Source: Bombus terrestris
Taxonomy: Eukaryota; Arthropoda; Insecta; Hymenoptera; Apidae
Direction: 5' to 3'
Assembly (NCBI RefSeq): GCF_910591885.1
Contig: NW_025963548.1
Span: forward strand, 6,625,501-6,689,500
Length of the DNA: 64,000 nucleotides
Shown here: piece by piece, positions 13,271 through 26,426 of the stretch
Layout: each line of letters starts with the position of its first letter
How positions within the stretch are numbered: position 1 is the stretch's first letter
Made by a program: the position numbers and the translations under genes
Notes under the pieces: model-generated
Told to the model about the DNA's origin: nothing
What the model saw: the letters and a program-made list of their open reading frames with translations, nothing else
Database searches by the model: none

Positions 13271-16200
13271 TCACTATATGACGTATAACGTCATATTGCA
13301 TGACTATAGGACGTATAACGTTATATTGCATCACTATAGGATGTAATACGTTATGATATATTACGTTGTTACGTATAACGTTTTATTGCATAACTATATG
13401 ACGTATAACGATATACTATAACGTTATGAATTAATATCGTTATATTGCATCACTAAATGACGTATAACGTTATATTGTATTACTAAATGACGTATAACGT
13501 TATACTGCATCACTATATGACGTATAACGATATATTGCATGACTATAGGACGTATAACGTTATATTGCATCACTACATGACGTATAACGTTATATTGCAT
13601 CACTATAGGACGTATTACGTTATATACTATTACGTTATAACGTATAACGTTATACTGCATCACTATATGACGTATAACGATATATTGCATTACTAAATGA
13701 CGTATAACGTTATATAGCTTCTCTTTATGACGTATAACGTTATGAACTATTACGTTATAACGTATAACGTTATATTGCATCACTATATGACGTATAACGT
13801 TATATTGCATGACTATAGGACGTATAACGTTATATTGCATCACTACATGACCTATAACGTTATATTGCATCACTATAGGACGTATTACGTTATATACTAT
13901 TACGTTATAACGTATAACGTTATACTGCATCACTATATGACGTATAACGATATATTGCATTACTAAATGACGTATAACGTTATATAGCTTCTCTTTATGA
14001 CGTGTAACGTTATGAACTATTACGTTATAACGTATAACGTTATGAACTATTACGTTATAACGTATAACGTTATGAACTGTTACGTTATAACGTATAACGT
14101 TATATTGCATCACTATATGACGTATAACGTCATATTGCATGACTATAGGACGTATAACGTTATATCGCATTACTGAATGACGTATAACGTTATATAGCTT
14201 CTCCTTATGACGTATAACGTTATGAACTATTACGCTATAACGCCTAACGTTATATTGCATCACTATATGACGTATAACGTCATATTGCATGACTATAGGA
14301 CGTATAACGTTATATTGCATCACTACATGACGTATAACGTTATATTGCATCACTATAGGACGTATTACGTTATATACTATTACGTTATAACGTATAACGT
14401 TATACTGCATCACTATATGACGTATAACGAAATATTGCATTACTAAATGACGTATAACGTTATATACCTTCTCCTTATGACGTGTAACGTTATGAAATAT
14501 TACGTTATAACGTATAACGTTATATTGCATCACTATATGACGTATAACGTCATATTGCATGACTACAGGACGTATAACGTTATATTGCATCACTATAGGA
14601 TGTAATACGTTATGATATATTACGTTGTTACGTATAACGTTTTATTGCATAACTATATGACGTATAACGATATACTATAACGTTATGAATTAATATCGTT
14701 ATATTGCATCACTAAATGACGTATAACGTTATATTGCATTACTAAATGACGTATAACGTTATATTGCATCACTATAGGACGTATTACGTTATATACTATT
14801 ACGTTATAACGTATAACGTTATATTGCATCACTATATGACGTATAACGTTATATTGCATGACTATAGGACGTATAACGTTATATTGCATCACTACATGAC
14901 GTATAACGTTATATTGCATCACTATAGGACGTATTACGTTATATACTATTACGTTATAACGTATAACGTTATACTGCTTCACTATATGACGTATAACGAT
15001 ATATTGCATTACTAAATGACGTATAACGTTATAGGGTTCTCTTTATGACGTATAACGTTATGAACTATTACGTTATAACGTATAACGTTATATTGCATCA
15101 CTTTATGACGTATAACGTCATATTGCATGACTATAGGACGTATAACGTTGTATTGCATCACTATAGGACGTATTACGTTATATACTATTACGTTAGAACG
15201 TATAACGTTATATTGCATCACTACATGCCGTGTAACGTTATATTGCATCACTATAGGACGTATTACGTTGTATACTATTACGTTATAACGTATAACGTTA
15301 TACTGCATCACTATATGACGTATAACGATATATTGCATTACTAAATGAGGTATAACGTTATATAGCTTCTCTTTATGACGTATAACGTTATGAACTATTA
15401 CGTTATAACGTATAACGTTATATTGCATCACTATATGACGTATAACGTCATATTGCATGACTATAGGACGTATAACGTTATATTGCATCACTATAAGACG
15501 TGTAACGTTATATTGGATCACTATAGGACGTATTACGTTATGATATTTAACTTCAAAACGTGTAACGTTATAATGCATCACTATATGACGTATAACGTTA
15601 TATACAATTACGTTGTGGAGGAATAACGTTATAGTGCATCACTGTATGACGTATAACGTTATATACTACTACGTTATAACGTATAACGTTAGCTTGCATC
15701 ACTATATGTCGTATAACGTTATATTGCATCACTACTGATCGTATAACGTTATATACTTTTACGTTATAACGTATAACGTTGTATTGCATCACTATATGAC
15801 GTATAACGTCATATTGCATGACTATAGGACGTATAACGTTATATTGCATCACTACATGACGTATAACGTTTTATTGCATCACTATATGACGTATAACGTT
15901 ATATACTATAACGTTATGAATTAATATCGTTATATTGCATCACTATATGACGTAGAACGTTGTATTGCATTACTAATTGACGTATAACGTTATATAGCTT
16001 CTCTTTATGACGTATAACGTTATGAACTATTACGTTATAACGTATAACATTATATTGCATCACTATATGACGTATAACGTCATATTGCATGACTATAGGA
16101 CGTATTACGATATATACTATTACGTTATAACGTATAACGTTATACTGCATCATTATATGGCGTATAACGATATATTGCATTACTAAATGACGCTTAACGT

Positions 16201-17200
16201 TATATAGCTTCTCTTTATGACGTGTAGCGTTATGAACTATTACGTTATAACGTATAACTTTATATTGCATCACTATATGACGTATAACGTCATATTGCAT
16301 GACTACAGGACGCATAACGTTATATTGCATCACTACATGACGTATAACGTTATATTGCATCACTATAGGACGTATTACGTTATATACTATTACGTTATAA
16401 CGTATAACGTTATACTGCATCACTATATGACGTATAACGATATATTGCATTACTAAATGACGTATAACGTTAAATAGCTTCTCTTTATGACGTATAACGT
16501 TATGAACTATTACGTTATAACGTATAACGTTATATTGCATCACTATATGACGTATAACGTCATATTGCATGACTATAGGACGTATAACGTTATATTGCAT
16601 CACTACATGACGTATAACGTTATATACTATTACGTTATATCTTATAACGGGTCCTTGCATCACTATAGGACATATAACGTAATATTGCATCACTATAAGA
16701 CGTATAACGTTATATACCATTACGTTATAGCGTATAACGTTATATTGCATCACTATATGACGTATAACGTTATATATTATGACGTTATGAAGGAATATCG
16801 ATCTATTGCATCACTATATGACGTATAACGTTATATTGCATAATTAAATGTCGTGTAACGTTATATTGCATCACTAGATGACGTATAACATAAAATTGCA
16901 TCACTATATGACGTAAAACGTTATGATATATTACGTTATAACGTATAACGTTATATTGCATCACTATATGACGCATAACTTTATATTGCTGCACTATAGG
17001 ACGTATAACGTTATATCGAATTACTGAATGACGTATAACGTTATATTGCATAATTAAATGTCGTGTAACGTTATATTGCATCACTAGATGACGTATAACG
17101 TTATATTGCATCACTATAGGACGTATAACGTTAAATACTATTGCGTTATAACTTATAACGTTGTCTTGCATCACTACAGGACGTATAACGTTATATTGCG
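13271..17200 (+). repeat. 3,930-bp tandem duplication, copy 1
   Basis: This segment matches 17,201-21,130 at a fixed offset of 3,930 bp, and the match runs about 20 bp past the end of copy 2. It contains three closing blocks, a TAGGGTTCTC marker, a GTGGAGG marker and a diverged block at its right end. The phase shifts of these markers cancel, so the offset is exactly 131 times 30. I saw only three substitutions between the copies: 13,968/17,898, near 14,737/18,667 and near 15,858/19,788. Identity is therefore very high and the duplication is recent. Confidence 0.93.
16620..17200 (+). repeat. Diverged block at the end of duplication copy 1
   Basis: Units here depart most strongly from the consensus. 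Examples are TATATCTTATAACGGGTCC near 16,635, GCATAATTAAATGTCG near 16,840 and 17,050, AACATAAAATTGC near 16,888, ATGAAGGAATATCG near 16,788 and TGCTGCACTATAGG near 16,990. They still keep about 30-bp spacing and the ACG ends, so this is old satellite and not inserted foreign DNA. The regular HOR order is lost. Confidence 0.85.
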
Positions 17201-20200
17201 TCACTATATGACGTATAACGTCATATTGCATGACTATAGGACGTATAACGTTATATTGCATCACTATAGGATGTAATACGTTATGATATATTACGTTGTT
17301 ACGTATAACGTTTTATTGCATAACTATATGACGTATAACGATATACTATAACGTTATGAATTAATATCGTTATATTGCATCACTAAATGACGTATAACGT
17401 TATATTGTATTACTAAATGACGTATAACGTTATACTGCATCACTATATGACGTATAACGATATATTGCATGACTATAGGACGTATAACGTTATATTGCAT
17501 CACTACATGACGTATAACGTTATATTGCATCACTATAGGACGTATTACGTTATATACTATTACGTTATAACGTATAACGTTATACTGCATCACTATATGA
17601 CGTATAACGATATATTGCATTACTAAATGACGTATAACGTTATATAGCTTCTCTTTATGACGTATAACGTTATGAACTATTACGTTATAACGTATAACGT
17701 TATATTGCATCACTATATGACGTATAACGTTATATTGCATGACTATAGGACGTATAACGTTATATTGCATCACTACATGACCTATAACGTTATATTGCAT
17801 CACTATAGGACGTATTACGTTATATACTATTACGTTATAACGTATAACGTTATACTGCATCACTATATGACGTATAACGATATATTGCATTACTAAAGGA
17901 CGTATAACGTTATATAGCTTCTCTTTATGACGTGTAACGTTATGAACTATTACGTTATAACGTATAACGTTATGAACTATTACGTTATAACGTATAACGT
18001 TATGAACTGTTACGTTATAACGTATAACGTTATATTGCATCACTATATGACGTATAACGTCATATTGCATGACTATAGGACGTATAACGTTATATCGCAT
18101 TACTGAATGACGTATAACGTTATATAGCTTCTCCTTATGACGTATAACGTTATGAACTATTACGCTATAACGCCTAACGTTATATTGCATCACTATATGA
18201 CGTATAACGTCATATTGCATGACTATAGGACGTATAACGTTATATTGCATCACTACATGACGTATAACGTTATATTGCATCACTATAGGACGTATTACGT
18301 TATATACTATTACGTTATAACGTATAACGTTATACTGCATCACTATATGACGTATAACGAAATATTGCATTACTAAATGACGTATAACGTTATATACCTT
18401 CTCCTTATGACGTGTAACGTTATGAAATATTACGTTATAACGTATAACGTTATATTGCATCACTATATGACGTATAACGTCATATTGCATGACTACAGGA
18501 CGTATAACGTTATATTGCATCACTATAGGATGTAATACGTTATGATATATTACGTTGTTACGTATAACGTTTTATTGCATAACTATATGACGTATAACGA
18601 TATACTATAACGTTATGAATTAATATCGTTATATTGCATCACTAAATGACGTATAACGTTATATTGTATTACTAAATGACGTATAACGTTATATTGCATC
18701 ACTATAGGACGTATTACGTTATATACTATTACGTTATAACGTATAACGTTATATTGCATCACTATATGACGTATAACGTTATATTGCATGACTATAGGAC
18801 GTATAACGTTATATTGCATCACTACATGACGTATAACGTTATATTGCATCACTATAGGACGTATTACGTTATATACTATTACGTTATAACGTATAACGTT
18901 ATACTGCTTCACTATATGACGTATAACGATATATTGCATTACTAAATGACGTATAACGTTATAGGGTTCTCTTTATGACGTATAACGTTATGAACTATTA
19001 CGTTATAACGTATAACGTTATATTGCATCACTTTATGACGTATAACGTCATATTGCATGACTATAGGACGTATAACGTTGTATTGCATCACTATAGGACG
19101 TATTACGTTATATACTATTACGTTAGAACGTATAACGTTATATTGCATCACTACATGCCGTGTAACGTTATATTGCATCACTATAGGACGTATTACGTTG
19201 TATACTATTACGTTATAACGTATAACGTTATACTGCATCACTATATGACGTATAACGATATATTGCATTACTAAATGAGGTATAACGTTATATAGCTTCT
19301 CTTTATGACGTATAACGTTATGAACTATTACGTTATAACGTATAACGTTATATTGCATCACTATATGACGTATAACGTCATATTGCATGACTATAGGACG
19401 TATAACGTTATATTGCATCACTATAAGACGTGTAACGTTATATTGGATCACTATAGGACGTATTACGTTATGATATTTAACTTCAAAACGTGTAACGTTA
19501 TAATGCATCACTATATGACGTATAACGTTATATACAATTACGTTGTGGAGGAATAACGTTATAGTGCATCACTGTATGACGTATAACGTTATATACTACT
19601 ACGTTATAACGTATAACGTTAGCTTGCATCACTATATGTCGTATAACGTTATATTGCATCACTACTGATCGTATAACGTTATATACTTTTACGTTATAAC
19701 GTATAACGTTGTATTGCATCACTATATGACGTATAACGTCATATTGCATGACTATAGGACGTATAACGTTATATTGCATCACTATATGACGTATAACGTT
19801 TTATTGCATCACTATATGACGTATAACGTTATATACTATAACGTTATGAATTAATATCGTTATATTGCATCACTATATGACGTAGAACGTTGTATTGCAT
19901 TACTAATTGACGTATAACGTTATATAGCTTCTCTTTATGACGTATAACGTTATGAACTATTACGTTATAACGTATAACATTATATTGCATCACTATATGA
20001 CGTATAACGTCATATTGCATGACTATAGGACGTATTACGATATATACTATTACGTTATAACGTATAACGTTATACTGCATCATTATATGGCGTATAACGA
20101 TATATTGCATTACTAAATGACGCTTAACGTTATATAGCTTCTCTTTATGACGTGTAGCGTTATGAACTATTACGTTATAACGTATAACTTTATATTGCAT

Positions 20201-21130
20201 CACTATATGACGTATAACGTCATATTGCATGACTACAGGACGCATAACGTTATATTGCATCACTACATGACGTATAACGTTATATTGCATCACTATAGGA
20301 CGTATTACGTTATATACTATTACGTTATAACGTATAACGTTATACTGCATCACTATATGACGTATAACGATATATTGCATTACTAAATGACGTATAACGT
20401 TAAATAGCTTCTCTTTATGACGTATAACGTTATGAACTATTACGTTATAACGTATAACGTTATATTGCATCACTATATGACGTATAACGTCATATTGCAT
20501 GACTATAGGACGTATAACGTTATATTGCATCACTACATGACGTATAACGTTATATACTATTACGTTATATCTTATAACGGGTCCTTGCATCACTATAGGA
20601 CATATAACGTAATATTGCATCACTATAAGACGTATAACGTTATATACCATTACGTTATAGCGTATAACGTTATATTGCATCACTATATGACGTATAACGT
20701 TATATATTATGACGTTATGAAGGAATATCGATCTATTGCATCACTATATGACGTATAACGTTATATTGCATAATTAAATGTCGTGTAACGTTATATTGCA
20801 TCACTAGATGACGTATAACATAAAATTGCATCACTATATGACGTAAAACGTTATGATATATTACGTTATAACGTATAACGTTATATTGCATCACTATATG
20901 ACGCATAACTTTATATTGCTGCACTATAGGACGTATAACGTTATATCGAATTACTGAATGACGTATAACGTTATATTGCATAATTAAATGTCGTGTAACG
21001 TTATATTGCATCACTAGATGACGTATAACGTTATATTGCATCACTATAGGACGTATAACGTTAAATACTATTGCGTTATAACTTATAACGTTGTCTTGCA
21101 TCACTACAGGACGTATAACGTTATATTGCG
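17201..21130 (+). repeat. 3,930-bp tandem duplication, copy 2
   Basis: This is the second copy of the segment starting at 13,271. The left edge is placed just after the last mismatch, where GCGTCACTATATG at 17,200 differs from GCATCACTATATG at 13,270. The right edge is near 21,150, where copy 1 continues with a TCATATTGCATGAC unit but copy 2 continues with TTCTGAACTATTACG. All marker units are at the same relative positions as in copy 1. Confidence 0.93.
20550..21130 (+). repeat. Diverged block at the end of duplication copy 2
   Basis: This is the second copy of the diverged units at 16,620-17,200, with the same private variants (AACGGGTCC, AATTAAATGTCG, AACATAAAATTGC) at an offset of 3,930 bp. 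It borders directly on the second subfamily. The diverged block was therefore probably next to that subfamily first and was carried inward by the duplication. That order of events is an inference. Confidence 0.82.
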
Positions 21131-21660
21131 TCACTATATGACGTATAACGTTCTGAACTATTACGTTAAAACGCATATCGTTATATTGCATCACTATAGG
21201 ACGTAAAACGTTATATACTATTACGTTATGAAGGAATAACGTTGTATTGCATCACTATATGACGTATAACGTTATGAACTATTACATTAAGACGCATAGC
21301 GTTATGTTGCATCACTATATGACGTATTACGTTTTGTACTGTTACATAATATCGTATCACGTTATAATGAATGACTATAGGACGTATAACGCTATATTGC
21401 ATCTCTATATGACACATATCGTTATATTGCATCACTATAGGACGTATAACGTTATATTGCATCACTATAGGACGTATAACGTCATATTGCATGACTATAG
21501 GACGTATAACGTTATATTGCATCACTATAGGACGTAAAACGTTTTATACTATTACGTTATAAAGTATAATGATATATATCATCACTATAGGACGTATAAC
21601 GTTATATTGCATCACTATAGGACGTATAACGTCATATTGCATGAGTATAGGACGTATAAC

Positions 21661-21718
21661 GTTATATTGCATCACTATAGGACGTAAAACGTTTTATACT
21701 ATTACGTTATAAAGTATA
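21661..21718 (+). repeat. 58-bp inverted repeat, left arm
   Basis: This arm is the exact reverse complement of 21,927-21,984. It contains GGACGTAAAACGTTTTATAC and ends in TATAAAGTATA. The arms are separated by 208 bp that end at the orientation switch. Part of the same sequence is repeated in forward orientation at about 21,501-21,558. The pairing is direct evidence that sequence from this neighbourhood was copied or flipped to form the inverted domain. Confidence 0.92.
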
Positions 21719-21749
21719 GCGTTGTATTGCATCACTATAGGACGTATAA

Positions 21750-21926
21750 CGTTATGATCTATTACGTCGTAAAGTGTAACGTTATATTGCATCACTGTAG
21801 GACGTATAACGTCATATTGCATGACTATAGGACGTATAACGTTATATTGCATCACTACATGACGTATAACGTTATATTGCATCACTATAGGACGTATAAC
21901 GTTATATTGCATCACTATAGGACGTA
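21750..21926 (+). repeat. 177-bp inverted repeat, left arm
   Basis: This arm starts with a GTTATGATCTATTACG unit followed by AAAGTGTAACG, then continues with A and F units to the junction. It pairs with the reverse complement of 22,349-22,525 over its whole length with a few substitutions. A related partial copy lies on the inverted side at about 22,210-22,348. On both sides the arms form a local 180-bp HOR, seen forward once and inverted about twice. Confidence 0.82.
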
Positions 21927-21984
21927 TATACTTTATAACGTAATAGTATAAAACGTTTTACGTCCTATAGTGATGCAATATAAC
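21927..21984 (-). repeat. 58-bp inverted repeat, right arm, at the inversion junction
   Basis: This is the first sequence of the inverted domain. It begins TATACTTTATAACG, directly after GGACGTA at 21,920-21,926, and matches the reverse complement of 21,661-21,718 over all 58 bases. The match stops at 21,985, where the right side continues with GTTTTGCG. Confidence 0.92.
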
Positions 21985-22348
21985 GTTTTGCGTTTTAACG
22001 TAATAGTTCATAACGTTATACGTCATATAGTGATGCAGAATAACGTCATTCGTCCTGTAGTCATGCAATATGACGTTATACGTCATATAGTAATGCAATA
22101 TAATGTTATACGTTATAACGTAATAGTTCATAACGTCATACGTCGTAAAGAGAAGCTGTATAACGTTATACGTTATTTAGTAATGCGATATAACGTAATA
22201 CGTCCTATAGTGATGCAATTTAACGTTATACGTCATGTAGTGATGCAATATAACGTTATACGTCCTATAGTCATGCAATATGACGTTATACGTCCTATAG
22301 TGATGCAATATAACGTTACACTTTATGACGTAATAGATCATAACGTTA

Positions 22349-22525
22349 TACGTCCTATAGTGATGCAATATAACGTTATACGTCCTATAGTGATGCAATA
22401 TAACGTTATACGTCATGTAGTGATGCAATATAACGTTATACGTCCTGTAGTCATGCAGTATGACGTTATACGTCCTATAGTGATGCAATATAACGTTACA
22501 CTTTATGACGTAATAGATTATAACG
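22349..22525 (-). repeat. 177-bp inverted repeat, right arm
   Basis: This is the reverse-complement partner of 21,750-21,926. Read on the - strand it begins with TATAATCTATTACGTC and AAAGTGTAACG and follows the same unit order. The arms are separated by 422 bp that include the orientation switch. The pair could fold into a long stem or mark an inverted duplication. Confidence 0.8.
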
Positions 22526-23757
22526 TTATACGTCATATAGTAATGCAATATAACGTTATACGTCCTATAGTGATGCAATATAACGTTATGCGTTAGAACG
22601 TAATAGTTCATAACGTTGTACGTCATATAGTGATGCAATATACCGTTATACGTCATATAGTGAGGCAATATAACGTTATGCGTTATAACGTAATAGTTCA
22701 TAACGTTGTACGTCATACAGTAATGCAATATAACGTTATACGTTATAACGTAGTAGCATATAACGTTATACGTCATATAGTGATGCAATATAACGTTATA
22801 CGTCCTATAGTGATGCAATATAACGTTATACGTCCTATAGTGATGCAATATAACGTTATACGTCCTATAGTGATGCAATATAACGTTATACGTCCTATAG
22901 TGATGCAGTGTAACGTTATACGACCCATAGTGATGCAATATAACGTTATACGATATTACGTAGTAGCACAAAACGTTATACGTCACATGGTGATGCAATA
23001 TAACGTTACACGTTATAACGTAACAGTTCATAACGGTATACTTCATATAGTGATGCAATATAACGTTATACGTTATTACGTAATAGTACTAAACGTTATA
23101 CCTCATATAGTGATGCAATATAACGTTATGCGTTATAACGTAATAGTTCATAACGTTATACGTCATATAGTGATGCAATATAACGTTATACGTCCTATAG
23201 TGATGCAATATAACGTTATACGATATTACGTAATAGTACAAAACGTTATACGTCACATCGTGATGCAATATAGCTTTATACGTCATAACGTAATAGTATA
23301 TAACGTTATACGTCCTATAGTGATGCAACATAATGTTATACGTTATAACGTAATAGTTCATAACGGTATACTTCATATAGTGATGCAATATAACGTTATA
23401 CGTCATATTGTGAGGCAATATATCGTTATGCGTTATAACGTAATAGTTCATAACGCTATACGTCATATAGTAATGCAATATAACGTTATACGTTATAACG
23501 TAGTAGCATATAACGTTATACGTCATATAGTGATGCAATGTAACGTTATACGTCCTATGGTGATGCAGTATAACGTTATACGTCCAATAGTGATGCAATA
23601 TAACGTTATACGATATTACGTAATAGTACAGAACGTTATACGTCACATGGTGATACAATATATCGTTATACGTTATAATGTAATAGTTCCTAACGGTATA
23701 CTGCATGTAGTGATGCAATATAACGTTATACGTCATATAGTGGGGCAATATAACGTA

Positions 23758-25481
23758 ATGCGTTATAACGTAATAGTTCATAACGGTATACTTCATATAG
23801 TGATGCAATATAACGTTATACGCTTTTACGTAATAGTACAAAACGTTATACCTCATATAGTGATGCAATATAACGTTATGCGTTATTACGTAATAGTTCA
23901 TAACGTTATACGTCATATAGTGATGCAATATAACGTTATACGTCCTATAGTGATGCAATATATCGTTATACGTCCTATAGTGATGCAATATAACGTTATA
24001 CGATATTACGTAATAGTACAAAACGTTATACGTCACATGGTGATGCAATATAGCTTTATACGTCATAACGTAATAGTATATAACGTTATACGTCCTATAG
24101 TGATGCAACAAAATGTTATGCGTTATAACGTAATAGTTCATAACGTTATACGTCATATAGTAATGCAATATAACGTTATACGTCCTATAGTGATGCAATA
24201 TAACGTTATACGTCCTATAGTGATGCAATGTAACGTTATGCAGCCTATATTGATGCAATATAACGTTATACGTCCAATAGTGATGCAGTATAACGTTATA
24301 CGATATTCCGTAATAGTACAAAACGTTATACGTCACATGGTGATGCAATATAAAGTTACACGTTATAATGTAATAGTTCATAACGTTATAATTCATATAG
24401 TGATGCAATATAACGTTATACGTCCTATAGTGATGCAATATAACGTTATACGTTATTACGTATTAGTTCAAAACGTTATACGTCGCATGGTGATGCAATA
24501 TAACGTTACACGTTATAACGTAATTGTTCATAATGGTATACTTCATATAGTGATGCAATATAACGCTATACGTGCTATAGTGATGCAATATAACGTTATA
24601 CGTTATTACGTAATAGTACAAAACGTTATACGTCCCATAGTGATGCAATATAACGTTATACGTCCTACAGTGATGCAGTATAACGTTATACGATATTACG
24701 TAATAGTACAAAACGTTATACGTCACATGGTGATGCAATATAACGTTATATGTTACAATGTAATAGTTCATAACGGTATACTTCATATAGTGATGCAATA
24801 TAACGTTATACGTCCTATAGTGATGCAATGTAACGCTATACGTTATTACGTATTATTTCAAAACGTTATACGTCGCATGGTGATACAACATAGCGTTATA
24901 CGTCATAACGTAATAGTATAAAACTTATACGTCCTATAGTGATGCAACATAATGTTATACGTTATAACGTAATATTGTATAACGTTATACGTCATATTGT
25001 GATGCAATATAACGTTATACGTCCTATAGTGATGCAATATAACGTTCTACGTCCTACAGTGATGCAATATAACGTTATACGTCCTATAGTGATGCAGTAT
25101 AACGTTATACGATATTACGTAATAGTACAAAACGTTATGCGTCACATGGTGAGGCAATATAACGTTATGCGTTATAACGTAATAGTTCATAACGGTATAC
25201 TTCATATAGTGAGGCAATATAACGTAATGCGTTATAACGTAATAGTTAATAACGTTATACGTCATATAGTGAGGCAATATAACGTAATGCGTTATAACGT
25301 AATAGTTAATAACGTTATACGTCATATAGTAATGCAATATAACGTTATACGTTACAACGTAGTAGCATATAACGTTATACGTCATATAGTGATGCAATAT
25401 AACGTTATTACGTCCTGTACTGAAGCAATATAACGATATACGTTATTACGTAATAGTACAAAACGTTATGCGTCACATGGT
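23758..25481 (-). repeat. 1,724-bp segment in the inverted domain, copy 1
   Basis: This matches 26,427-28,150 at a constant offset of 2,669 bp. I saw three substitutions: near 24,250 (CTATATTG against CTATAGTG), near 24,636 (CCCATAG against CCTATAG) and near 24,998 (ATATTGTG against ATATAGTG). Both copies carry a one-base deletion (AAAACTTATACG, near 24,923) and a one-base insertion (GTTATTACGTCCTG, near 25,405). The offset equals 89 times 30 minus 1, as the indels between the copies predict. Confidence 0.92.
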
Positions 25482-26426
25482 GCTGCAATATAACGTTATG
25501 CGTTAGAACGTAATAGTTCATAACGTTGTACGTCATATAGTGATGCAATATACCGTTATACATTATAACGCAATAGTATATGACGCTATACGTCCTATAG
25601 TGATGCAATGTAACGCTATACGTTATTACGTATTATTTCAAAACGTTATACGTCACATGGTGATACAACATAGCGTTATACGTCATAACGTAATAGTATA
25701 TAACTTATTCGTCCTATAGTGATGCAACATAATGTTATACGTTATAACGTAATATTGTATAACGTTATACGCCATATAGTGATGCAATATAATGTTATAC
25801 CTTATTACGCAATAGAACAAAACGTTATACGTCATATAGTGATGCAATATAACGTTATGCGTTATAACGTAACAGTTCATAACGTTATACGTCATTTAGT
25901 AATGCAATATAACGTTATACGTCCTATAGTGATGCAATATACCGTTATACATTATAACGCAGTAGTATATGACGCTATACGTCCTATAGTGATGCAATAT
26001 AACGTTATACGTCCTATAGTGATGCAATATAACGTTATGCGTCCTATAGTGATGCAATATAACGTTATACGTCCTATAGTAATGCAATAAAACGTTATAC
26101 GTCCTATAGTGTTGCAATATAACGTTATACGTCCTATAGTGATGCAATATAACGTTATACGATATTACGTAATAGTACAAAACGTTATACGTCACATGTT
26201 GATGCAATATAACGTTACGCGTTATAACGTAATAGTTCATAACGGTATACTTCATATACTGATGCAATATAACGTTATACCTTATTACGCAATAGCACAA
26301 AACGTTATACGTCCTACAGTGATGCAATATAACGTTATACGTCCTATAGTGATGCAGTATAACGTTATACGATATTACGTAATAGTACAAAACGTTATAC
26401 GTCACATGGTGAGGCAATATAACGTT
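25482..26426 (-). repeat. Spacer between the two 1,724-bp copies
   Basis: This stretch is inverted satellite with its own mix of units. Around 25,620-25,710 it repeats part of copy 1 (24,840-24,930) at an offset of 780 bp, including a unit with TATTATTTCAAAACG and the one-base deletion near AACTTAT. It also contains units with CTTATTACGCAATAG near 25,800 and 26,280. It carries no gene. Confidence 0.8.

Larger units (their letters stand above)
1..21150 (+). repeat. Forward satellite domain I (main subfamily)
   Basis: In this domain the ATTGCATCAC core reads on the + strand almost throughout. It is built mainly from the nine-unit HOR and its 240-, 300- and 330-bp variants, closed at intervals by the GAATTAATATCG block. 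Between 1 and 13,270 it holds two related super-repeats of about 6.6 kb. From 13,271 to 21,130 it holds two almost identical 3,930-bp copies. The right limit is where the second copy stops matching the first, just after 21,150. There the unit types change to those that dominate the next domain. Confidence 0.9.
21151..21926 (+). repeat. Forward-oriented edge of the second subfamily
   Basis: This stretch contains units not seen in domain I. They include TTCTGAACTATTACG with AAAACGCATATCG, a TTTTGTACTGTTACATAATATCG unit near 21,331, a TTTTATACTATTACG unit followed by AAAGTATA near 21,541 and 21,690, and a GTTATGATCTATTACGTCG unit followed by AAAGTGTAACG near 21,751. The same types dominate the inverted domain to the right but in reverse complement. 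The subfamily boundary (about 21,151) and the orientation switch (21,926/21,927) are therefore separate events. Confidence 0.82.

Noticed and set aside
21750..22525. Terminal inverted repeats of a DNA transposon
   Set aside because: Both arms and the interior consist of ordinary satellite units. There is no transposase, no target-site duplication and no unique interior.
22630..24921. 763-codon open reading frame on the + strand
   Set aside because: It lies in the inverted domain and shows the same ten-residue period (QYNVIRHIVM). It stops where a one-base deletion near 24,923 changes phase, so the frame follows from repeat length and not from coding.
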